From contig ONFC01000004.1 in the NCBI GenBank assembly GCA_900317035.1, positions 1 through 36,443 on the forward strand: a stretch of 36,443 nt of DNA. Direction: 5' to 3'. Under the pieces are notes generated by a model. That model was given only the letters and a program-made list of their open reading frames with translations, was not told the origin of the DNA and did not search any database. Each line of letters begins with the position of its first letter. Position 1 is the first letter of the stretch. Source of the stretch: an uncultured Eubacteriales bacterium (lineage in GTDB: Bacteria; Bacillota; Clostridia; Saccharofermentanales; Saccharofermentanaceae). This document shows, piece by piece, positions 8,725 through 15,217 of this stretch. The position numbers and the translations under genes were made by a program.

Positions 8725-8827
8725 GTGATCAAAACGCAGTAATTTCAAGGCGTGAGCAGCAATGACAGAAAGAGTCATTTTTGATCACGCCATTTTCGTT
8801 GACTTTTCAAAAACAGCGCTATAATAT
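8725..8827 (+). promoter_or_regulatory. Hairpin module copy B with sigma-A promoter
   Basis: The second copy of the repeated module. An arm-like GTGATCAAAA starts at 8725, and 27 bp later the imperfect stem GGCGTGAGCAGCAATGAC (8750-8767) pairs at 15 of 18 positions with GTCATTTTTGATCACGCC (8774-8791). It is followed by TTTTC and then a good promoter: TTGACT (8799-8804), a 17-bp spacer and TAATAT (8822-8827). The module probably ends the upstream cassette and starts the lipoprotein operon at 8921. About 90 bases of leader follow without recognisable structure. Confidence 0.65.
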
Positions 8828-8920
8828 CGGACTAAAGAAGTCTTCTATGCGGATCCGTTTGTTTCATAAGAGACTTATGAGAAACTCAATTAAGTAATCA
8901 AAGACGGGGGGAGAGACAGA

Positions 8921-11158
8921 ATGATAAGTGTAAAGAAATTGTTCAGATCTGTACTTTCTTTAGCGCTAGTTTTGAGTGTGTTATTATGTAGCGCATGCAA
9001 GAAAAAGTCGTCTAAAGAAGATGCTTCTGTCTCTCCTCTCTTCCCATATTACTTAACAGAGAATAAGATTCTTTCCATTCCCAATGAGTGCAGGGCGGAT
9101 TTTGCAGATAACGCCTTAATTGTTCAGACCTTTTTTGAGTCTGAGATGTATTCCAAATTGAGAGCAGAGCAGTGTATTCCGAACCTTGGGGATGACGTAG
9201 GAAAGAAATATCCTCTCTTCCCGATTGATGAACAGGGCAATGTTCTTACTCCGGACAATAAATTGCTATTTCTGGATGAGAACGGGAAAACTATAAAAGA
9301 ATTCGATTTGAATAAAGAATGTGGAACATCACTTCGAGACCGGATAATGCGATGCCAAGGAAACGACTGCTGGATGATAACCTTACAGGCGGATAATGCT
9401 ACGGGCGAACAGAAGTATTTCTTGGATATGATTCGATCCGATAGTGGCCTGGTCAAGCATATTCAGTTGGATGCTGATCCGGAGATGATGTTGATCCGGG
9501 ATATTATGACAAGCGAAGATGGTAGATTAGCTCTAATTGTCTATAGTCAAGGCACCTCTTCCATATATTCCTTAACAGAAGACGGAAATATCCGGGAAAC
9601 AATCGAACTTCCTGAGATGGCTGAGTCAAATGTGATCTTCCATAAAGGACAGTGGACATGTGTTGGCATCGGAAAAGATGGTGGGACGGTTCTGTTCCGT
9701 TTAGATGAAAAGAGTACAAAATGGACGGAAACCGCTATTCAAACGCCGGTCTTCAGGTCTCTATTTTCTCATGGTGAACACTTATTCGGAGTTACGACAA
9801 CCGGCATTACCTGTCTGGACATCACTGAACCTGTATCCCTTGCCTGGGAGGACGTTTCTGTATGGGGATCTATTCAAGATCTGAGATTCCGTGAGAACGG
9901 TGAACTCGAGTTAATCACGAAGCAGTTGAACGATGAGATGCTTGTTTGGTATCACTTGAGTCCGGCAGAAAAGCAGGATCTGAAGAAAAAAGAAGAGTTT
10001 GTGATAGCGGGATATAATCTGGAAGGAAGTTGTGTAGAGCAGCTTGTTCAGGAGATGAATCTTCTGCATCCGGAAGTCAAATTCATTTTGCGGGATTATA
10101 AAAATGAAATCAATGCGACTGAAGAGAACTGGGCACAGGCACGAAATGAGATCAATACGATTATCAGTCTGGATCTGGCGAATGGAACGGCGCCGGATAT
10201 GTATTTTGATCAATATGCCGATGCCGGATTAGATGAGTTGGGAAGGCTGGGCTATTTAAAGGATATGACACCGCTGATTTCCACGCTCGATGAAGAGGAG
10301 TACTATGTCGATAAGATCACCATGGGGGCGGAAACACCATACTGTGCCTGCCTCTACTTCGATATTATCGGTTTCTGTGCTTCTGAGAAATATGTGGAGA
10401 ATCCTTATACCTGGACATATGAGGATTTTTATCGAAGTGCAAAGAAGTACCCTGATTATTCCGGAATTCAGACTATCTTTTCAAAACAGTATCTTCTGAA
10501 ACACGGAATTATGGCTCAGATAGATACATTTGTCCGAGATGGAAAGGCGTACTTTAATAGTGAGGATTTTCTTAACCTGTTAAAATGGACGAAAGATTTC
10601 GGATGCAAAAGCAACTGGGATGACTATGTATCCACGGATCTGGATAATGGTATTTACATGCTGGATTGGGCGGATATAGTTGCGCTGGGGTCACTGTTTA
10701 TGTGCCAGGATCATGTCATAGTCGGATTCCCGAATGAAAATGGATCTCTTCATGTGGTGCCGTATTGTTTATTAGCGATATCTGCCTCAACTTCACAACC
10801 TGACCTTGCCAATGAAATAATAAAATATGCAGTAGGAGAATCTTTCCAATCGAAAAGTAAACAGCTAAATCAAGGAATCTCGGTAAATCGGAAATATAAT
10901 GAAGAGAAGATGCAGCAAGATTATGATTTCATCGAGAATAGCGGCGCATATAGGTTAATGTACACGAAAGAAGAATACCTGGACATGTATCGCAATATTA
11001 TAAAGCGGGGAGACCACTATCTCCACGGTTCTCAATCGATCGTCGATATATGTCTCGAAGAGGCAGCTGCCTATTATTCCGGAGATAACACCGCTGAACA
11101 TGTAGTTGATATGATTCAAAGAAGAGTAACACTCTATCTTCAGGAGACAGACATATAG
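8921..11158 (+). CDS. Large lipoprotein with solute-binding-protein-like C-terminal half
   Basis: A 745-residue lipoprotein; the signal peptide ends VLLCSAC with the lipid cysteine at 26, followed by KKKSSKED. The first ~340 residues have short repeated beta motifs (D-x-x-G-x-L/x-x-L-D-E-N-G), suggesting a beta-propeller-like module. The second half looks like a family 1 extracellular solute-binding protein: ...MNLLHPEVKFILRDY..., a segment with GTAPDMYFDQYADAGLDELGRLGYLKDMTPLI, and the C-terminal AEHVVDMIQRRVTLYLQ tail common in clostridial sugar-binding lipoproteins. No permease or ATPase gene adjoins, so it may use a distant transporter or act as a sensor. The 746-residue protein at 15218 has the same plan. 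The start has a purine-rich GGGGGGAGAG site. Confidence 0.85.
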   Translation: MISVKKLFRSVLSLALVLSVLLCSACKKKSSKEDASVSPLFPYYLTENKILSIPNECRADFADNALIVQTFFESEMYSKLRAEQCIPNLGDDVGKKYPLFPIDEQGNVLTPDNKLLFLDENGKTIKEFDLNKECGTSLRDRIMRCQGNDCWMITLQADNATGEQKYFLDMIRSDSGLVKHIQLDADPEMMLIRDIMTSEDGRLALIVYSQGTSSIYSLTEDGNIRETIELPEMAESNVIFHKGQWTCVGIGKDGGTVLFRLDEKSTKWTETAIQTPVFRSLFSHGEHLFGVTTTGITCLDITEPVSLAWEDVSVWGSIQDLRFRENGELELITKQLNDEMLVWYHLSPAEKQDLKKKEEFVIAGYNLEGSCVEQLVQEMNLLHPEVKFILRDYKNEINATEENWAQARNEINTIISLDLANGTAPDMYFDQYADAGLDELGRLGYLKDMTPLISTLDEEEYYVDKITMGAETPYCACLYFDIIGFCASEKYVENPYTWTYEDFYRSAKKYPDYSGIQTIFSKQYLLKHGIMAQIDTFVRDGKAYFNSEDFLNLLKWTKDFGCKSNWDDYVSTDLDNGIYMLDWADIVALGSLFMCQDHVIVGFPNENGSLHVVPYCLLAISASTSQPDLANEIIKYAVGESFQSKSKQLNQGISVNRKYNEEKMQQDYDFIENSGAYRLMYTKEEYLDMYRNIIKRGDHYLHGSQSIVDICLEEAAAYYSGDNTAEHVVDMIQRRVTLYLQETDI

Positions 11159-11185
11159 TATTTAAGTATAAGGAGAAATGAAACC

Positions 11186-11836
11186 ATGAAAAAAGCGAAG
11201 CTGATAATGATATTGGCAGTTGTCTCTGCAATTGCAATGACATGTGGATGTAAAGGATCAAAAAAGGATACGGAATCCTCTGCTACTGTATCTGAAACGA
11301 CTGCATCAGTATCAGAGGAGAGTTCCTCTGAGTCAGATGAGACGTCGTCTATGCAGGAAGATAGCACGTCCGAATCATCGGAGAGTGCGACCGAGCCTTC
11401 GAGTCAGAAGCCTGTAGCAATCAAAACTGCAAAAGAGATGGAAGAAGCTTTCCTCGAAGCGTGCAAAGATTCTATCGAACCGGTAACAGAACGTGATGCA
11501 GGAGAAAAGAATACGGTCCGCGTCTATGGCACGAAGTCAGTACATATTCTTTTCCGGGTATATAGTGATGCAGAATCTGCAAAGGCCGCGGTTCAAGAGA
11601 CACTGGACTATGGCGGATGGTATGAAGAGGATCTTGTTGTAAAGGAAATCAAGAAAGAAGAAGGTGCTTTTTTCCTTGAGGCATACTACTGCAAGATTCC
11701 GGAAGGGAGTGATGCTCTGTTTGTGCTGGGCTATAACGATACGATCTCCTTTTCTATGGAAGCCTTAGATACAGACCATGTAAAGAATGTGGAGAATATC
11801 CTTCTGGCGATGGGGATAGATCTGAAAACGATGTGA
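11186..11836 (+). CDS. Ser/Glu-rich lipoprotein of unknown function
   Basis: A 216-residue lipoprotein that follows the solute-binding-like gene by 27 bases in the same operon. The signal peptide ends MTCGC (lipid cysteine at 22), then a low-complexity Ser/Thr/Glu linker (about 28-72), typical of a spacer through the cell wall, and a small globular domain (about 75-216) with alternating strands and helices. The domain has no recognisable catalytic residues. The start at 11186 has AAGGAG upstream; an ATG nearer that site runs into a stop after three codons. A strong terminator (11868) ends the operon. The other solute-binding-like gene (15218) is also paired with a Ser-rich lipoprotein, but upstream and larger. 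Confidence 0.8.
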   Translation: MKKAKLIMILAVVSAIAMTCGCKGSKKDTESSATVSETTASVSEESSSESDETSSMQEDSTSESSESATEPSSQKPVAIKTAKEMEEAFLEACKDSIEPVTERDAGEKNTVRVYGTKSVHILFRVYSDAESAKAAVQETLDYGGWYEEDLVVKEIKKEEGAFFLEAYYCKIPEGSDALFVLGYNDTISFSMEALDTDHVKNVENILLAMGIDLKTM

Positions 11837-11867
11837 TATACAAACCTTAGCTTTTTTACCATTTGAC

Positions 11868-11905
11868 GCCCTGTGTCTGAATATCAGACGCAGGGCCTTT
11901 CTTTT
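11868..11905 (+). terminator. Intrinsic terminator D1
   Basis: GCCCTGTGTCTGA (11868-11880) pairs with TCAGACGCAGGGC (11884-11896), 13 bp with one G-U pair, followed by CTTTCTTTT. It closes the 8921-11836 operon. Its sequence and flank (CATTTGA upstream, GTGTCTGA core) closely match the terminator at 17494 that ends the other solute-binding-like operon. Confidence 0.85.
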
Positions 11906-11995
11906 CAAAAAAGTCACAGAACTACTCATATAAAATATTGCGCCGCACGCGTGTACGATAGTTCAATAAAGACATTACTTTGCGAGGAGGCGGAT

Positions 11996-12826
11996 ATGGA
12001 AAGCTTGTTGAGGGAATTGACGATCAGAAAAAGGCAACTGGACGAAGTAATCTCTTCGACGGAGGAGATCCTTAGACAGGCTCCGGCCGGCAGAGTGCGA
12101 GTCGAGCGGAGAAATGGATCTACCCGATATTTTCAGGTGCTCGAGGCTTATTCGCATGGTAAGTACATCCATAAGGAGAACAGGAATCTGGCAGTAAAAC
12201 TGGCGGAGAAAGATTACTTGTCGCACATTCTTGAATTTGCAAAGAAAGAGAGAGCGCTGCTTGAAAAATATCTCGGGTTTATGAAGACCAGATCTGCGGA
12301 TCACTTGTATCGGACTCTAAGTGAAGGTCGGAAGATGTTGGTGTCGCCGGTGCTTCTCGATGGCGGGACGTATGCCGATATGTGGTTAGCAAAGACGTAT
12401 GCGGGAAATCCGCAGTACCCTGAGAGATTGACTTTTCGGACCAGACGCGGTGAACTGGTACGATCTAAGACGGAAGTGTTTATCGCGAATGTGTATTTTG
12501 AACTGGGGATCCCATACAAATATGAGTGTCCTGTCGTACTTCGCAACGGGAAAACGCGTTACCCGGATTTCACCTTGCTGGATATTGCGCATCACAGAGT
12601 GGTCTATCACGAACATCTCGGTATGCTCGAAGATCCGGATTATCGAAAGGCAGCACTGATCAAACTTCAGGAATACGGAGAAAACGGAATATTCACAGGG
12701 AAGAATCTCATTCTTACGTCGGAGACATCATATGCACCATTTGATCCTGAACGATTCCGGAACAATGTTTGGGATGCTTTTCAGGTGGAATTTCTCAGGA
12801 AGGTCATAAAAGGTGGCGAAAGTTAA
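11996..12826 (+). CDS. PD-(D/E)XK-nuclease-like protein next to hairpin array 1
   Basis: A 276-residue soluble protein. The start at 11996 is set by a strong AGGAGG (11985-11990). The N-terminal 95 residues look coiled-coil or helical (LRELTIRKRQLDEVISSTEEIL...). The C-terminal part carries a pattern like the PD-(D/E)XK nuclease core: SKTE (E160), RYPDF (PD at 190-191), then VVYHEHLG (E206), and a Y-x-K-A-x-I-K-L-x-x-Y-x-x-N-G-I helix. The usual lysine two residues after the glutamate is Leu208, so activity is uncertain or the lysine has migrated. I recall similar W/H-EHLG proteins of unknown function in Clostridia. The last codons (GGES-stop) are formed by the first repeat of the array at 12811. 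Confidence 0.75.
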   Translation: MESLLRELTIRKRQLDEVISSTEEILRQAPAGRVRVERRNGSTRYFQVLEAYSHGKYIHKENRNLAVKLAEKDYLSHILEFAKKERALLEKYLGFMKTRSADHLYRTLSEGRKMLVSPVLLDGGTYADMWLAKTYAGNPQYPERLTFRTRRGELVRSKTEVFIANVYFELGIPYKYECPVVLRNGKTRYPDFTLLDIAHHRVVYHEHLGMLEDPDYRKAALIKLQEYGENGIFTGKNLILTSETSYAPFDPERFRNNVWDAFQVEFLRKVIKGGES

Positions 12827-13110
12827 GATTTGCTTGGATTGACCACCATGATGAAGGGAAGGGGAGGTGGCGAAATCTGATTGATCCGTAATCAGCCACC
12901 TTGAAAAGCACTATCAGTGGTGGCGAGAGAAGATAGGTGATGAGATTCGCCACCTTAAATAACGAAATGGAGGTGGTGAATGTGACGTATTTAACTATTC
13001 ACCACACGAAAAGAATGATCGAAGGTGGCGAAACAAGGGAACCCGCAATCTTAGCCACCAAAATCCTGCTTCCCAAGGTGGCAAAACTTGGCATCGTATA
13101 TTATTCGCCA
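12811..13110. repeat. Hairpin array 1: six alternating-orientation repeats, 53-bp period
   Basis: Six left arms, consensus AGGTGGCGAA, have GGTGG starting at 12812, 12866, 12919, 12972, 13024 and 13077 (steps 54, 53, 53, 52, 53). Each is followed 30-31 bases later by an inverted arm, consensus TCGCCACC, with CCA starting at 12843, 12896, 12950, 13002, 13055 and 13108 (steps 53, 54, 52, 53, 53). Arm pairs within units 3 and 4 are perfect over 8 and 9 bp. Unit 4 shows paired changes (GGTGGTGAAT with ATTCACCAC), so the inverted symmetry is kept when the sequence drifts. Sequence between arms, about 15-20 bases inside and about 17 between units, is not repeated. The array runs from the last codons of the PD-(D/E)XK-like gene to the TetR promoter. 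The 98-codon reading frame across it is not credible. Confidence 0.9.
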
Positions 13111-13131
13111 TTCAAGTTTGTACGGATGGGG

Positions 13132-13137
13132 TATAAT
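13132..13137 (+). promoter_or_regulatory. -10 box of the TetR gene
   Basis: A perfect TATAAT lies 35 bases before the TetR start, with no good -35 box (candidates overlap TTCAAG at 13111-13116). The last inverted arm of array 1 (13104-13110) falls just upstream, so anything bound to the array could affect this promoter. Confidence 0.6.
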
Positions 13138-13171
13138 AGGTATGGCGTATCTAGTATGATGGGAAGGAGCA

Positions 13172-13768
13172 ATGACGCTTATGCCGAGTTTTATGAAAGA
13201 TGCCATCAAGAAGACGTTTGTGGAACTTCTTGAGGAGCTTCCGATGTCCAGTATCACGGTCAAAATGATCGTCGAAAAGTGCGGGATCAACAGAAATTCT
13301 TTCTATTACTACTATCAGGATCTGCCGTCCCTGGTCGAGGAGATGGTAAAGGATGAGGCAGATACGATCATAGAAAAGTACGATACGATCGATTCGATCG
13401 AGACGGCACTCCGGGCCGCCATTTCCTTCTGCGAGCAGAATCGCCGGGCGATCCTTCATATCTATAATTCCGTCAGCCGCGATGTCTTTGAGCAGTATCT
13501 TTGGAAGGTCTGTGACTACGTTGTTACTACCTATGCAAAAACACTTTTCCACGATGTGGTGATCGCTCCGTCCGATGCGGAAATCATCCTCCGTTTCTAC
13601 CGCTGTGAATGCTTCGGACTTGCGATCGAGTGGCTCAATCAGAAGATGGAGTCAAATGTGGAAGCACATATTATCCGTTTCTGCCAGCTCTATAAAGGCA
13701 TGGCGGAGGAGATGATCCTCCGGGCGACCGAGAAAAATGCATCCGATTTAATAGCCGAAACTCCGTAA
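13172..13768 (+). CDS. TetR-family transcriptional regulator
   Basis: A 198-residue regulator. The N-terminal helix-turn-helix is clear (about residues 8-55: IKKTFVELLEELPMSSITVKMIVEKCGINRNSFYYYYQDLPSLV), followed by an all-helical ligand-binding domain without a recognisable ligand signature. Two starts are possible: 13172, with AAGGAG only two bases upstream, or 13181, at better spacing. TetR regulators commonly sit beside MMPL and LxxG-type efflux genes in Firmicutes, and such an operon lies at 17607-22761. I infer that this gene regulates it and that the lipoprotein cassette 13921-17458 was inserted between them. Module C directly downstream provides its terminator. Confidence 0.9.
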   Translation: MTLMPSFMKDAIKKTFVELLEELPMSSITVKMIVEKCGINRNSFYYYYQDLPSLVEEMVKDEADTIIEKYDTIDSIETALRAAISFCEQNRRAILHIYNSVSRDVFEQYLWKVCDYVVTTYAKTLFHDVVIAPSDAEIILRFYRCECFGLAIEWLNQKMESNVEAHIIRFCQLYKGMAEEMILRATEKNASDLIAETP

Positions 13769-13777
13769 TATCAGGCC

Positions 13778-13815
13778 TTGAGCAAAAATGACAGAAAATG
13801 GCATTTTTTGCTCAA
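13778..13815 (+). terminator. Hairpin module copy C (intrinsic terminator of the TetR gene)
   Basis: TTGAGCAAAAATGACA (13778-13793) pairs with TGGCATTTTTTGCTCAA (13799-13815), extended by CC/GG, and is followed by CTTTTTTG. It is the best terminator of the three module copies and shares the flanking TATCAGGCC with copy A (6967-6976). Confidence 0.8.
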
Positions 13816-13825
13816 GGCTTTTTTG

Positions 13826-13854
13826 TTGACATGAAGAATCCTTCTTGATAGTAT
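13826..13854 (+). promoter_or_regulatory. Sigma-A promoter of the second lipoprotein operon
   Basis: TTGACA (13826-13831), a 17-bp spacer and TAGTAT (13849-13854), directly after hairpin module C. It should drive the genes at 13921 and 15218. Confidence 0.75.
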
Positions 13855-13920
13855 CCCAATTATAGATGTAATTCATGTACAGCATGCTTTGTTTGGCATG
13901 CATGAGAAAAGGGCGTTGTC

Positions 13921-15210
13921 GTGAAAAGAGTTAAGCTTTCACTTTTGGCACTTCTGTTGATTCTTTGTCTTGTAGGCTGTTCAAAGAATCAGACTTCGTC
14001 TCGGCAACTTGAAAGCAGTGCTATCGTATCAGGCGATAGCACTGCTGATATATCTTCATCTTCCGTCGAGAGTACGCTTCAATCAGTCGATTCTGCTACT
14101 GTATCTTCGACAGAATCTTCGGATCCATCGAGGATCGATGATACGTTACCGATTTATATAAGTGACAAGTTTACTGTTCTTGACCATGATAAAAGCACTG
14201 CAAGTGTCTACAAAGTAAATCTGAATTATCCGACTAAAGAGTGGGAAGGGAATGATACGTGGACACGAAGTTATATCAGCCTTGCCTGGTGTTATGGCCG
14301 GACCTATTATTCGGCTCCGGAAGAATGGCCGGATGATCCTTCCGAAATGGATAACTATATTACGACGTGCAGTTCGTTATCTTTTTCCAAAGCTAAAAAT
14401 AATATTCTGAATTTTGAGAGGTCTTCAGTAGGAAAGATTCCGGGTGTGGAAAAGATTCCTTCTAGTGTTATTGACCTGTCTCTGGATGAAAGTATATTTG
14501 CCTATAATATGGATCTATATGATTACCCTTGGGATGTAGAGTTTAGCTCTACAAAGAAATTGAAGATACCTCAAGCCACGGTGTATTACATCAGCTCTTG
14601 TGTGGATGGGATTCCGTGTGGGATTACATCTGAATCATACTCTGGACAGTATGGTATCGGATTGACAAGTTCAGAGTATCCGACATATGAGTGGGAAGGA
14701 GTTGTAAAACCTGCTCATTATATTGCGCCTGATCACCTACTTCAGTATACAAATGGCGAGACTATCATCTATTTAGATGACACTATTCACAAGATAAAAG
14801 AAATACTTGTTGACCAAGGCAAGATTGTACCGGTAGAGGATTGCTTTGAGAGTATTCCTGATGCTATAAACTACGATATGAAGCGTATAGCCGGCGTATC
14901 TTATGAGGTTTATTCTGCCGAACTTCGATATATACGTCTTCGTGAGCATCCCCATGCCCAAATGATAAGCTCCGGCGAAAGATTGATTTATAAAGAAGAT
15001 GAAGAATTTATACTTGTGCCGGTGTGGGAGTTCTCAATTCTTGTTAAGCGGGTGGATGCTTTGAAGGAAGACTCTTCCAAGGCGAAAACCTCTGATATGT
15101 ACAGATACACCGCATACATCAACGCCCTGACCGGGGAATCTATGTATTCCAAAACGCACGGACCGGCAGATGAAGAGTATTATCCGTTTTTATATGGACA
15201 TGATATTTAG
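13921..15210 (+). CDS. Ser-rich lipoprotein of unknown function
   Basis: A 429-residue lipoprotein beginning with GTG (AAAGGG eight bases upstream). The signal peptide ends LILCLVGC, lipid cysteine at 20. A Ser/Thr linker (about 25-70) leads to an extracellular domain rich in Tyr, Trp and Asp (for example YAWCYG-like SLAWCYGRTYYS, YEWEGVVKPAHYIAPDHLLQY) with no known catalytic motif. Near the C terminus, ITLRE-type and AYINALTGESMYSK segments recall two-strand repeats seen in clostridial lipoproteins, but I cannot name a family. A 13-bp perfect inverted repeat lies in the linker-coding part (14014-14046). The stop overlaps or nearly overlaps the start of the next gene, so the two are co-translated. 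Confidence 0.8.
   Translation: MKRVKLSLLALLLILCLVGCSKNQTSSRQLESSAIVSGDSTADISSSSVESTLQSVDSATVSSTESSDPSRIDDTLPIYISDKFTVLDHDKSTASVYKVNLNYPTKEWEGNDTWTRSYISLAWCYGRTYYSAPEEWPDDPSEMDNYITTCSSLSFSKAKNNILNFERSSVGKIPGVEKIPSSVIDLSLDESIFAYNMDLYDYPWDVEFSSTKKLKIPQATVYYISSCVDGIPCGITSESYSGQYGIGLTSSEYPTYEWEGVVKPAHYIAPDHLLQYTNGETIIYLDDTIHKIKEILVDQGKIVPVEDCFESIPDAINYDMKRIAGVSYEVYSAELRYIRLREHPHAQMISSGERLIYKEDEEFILVPVWEFSILVKRVDALKEDSSKAKTSDMYRYTAYINALTGESMYSKTHGPADEEYYPFLYGHDI
14014..14046. repeat. 13-bp perfect inverted repeat inside a lipoprotein gene
   Basis: AGCAGTGCTATCG (14014-14026) and CGATAGCACTGCT (14034-14046) flank a 7-base loop. There is no T-run, so it is not an intrinsic terminator. It encodes part of the Ser-rich linker, where codon choice is free, and could form a strong mRNA hairpin about 100 bases into the message. 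Confidence 0.8.
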
Positions 15211-15217
15211 TAAAAAA

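Noticed and set aside
12811-13110. Classical CRISPR array
   Set aside because: Repeats are only 8-10 bases, alternate in orientation and vary; spacers are 15-20 bases. No cas1, cas2 or effector gene is in the window.
12811-13110. Integron attC sites
   Set aside because: The arms lack the conserved RYYYAAC / GTTRRRY ends, the units contain no cassettes, and no integrase gene is present.
12937-13233. 98-codon reading frame across array 1
   Set aside because: It is built from the array repeats, runs into the TetR gene in another frame, and resembles no protein; the 53-bp period is not a multiple of three.
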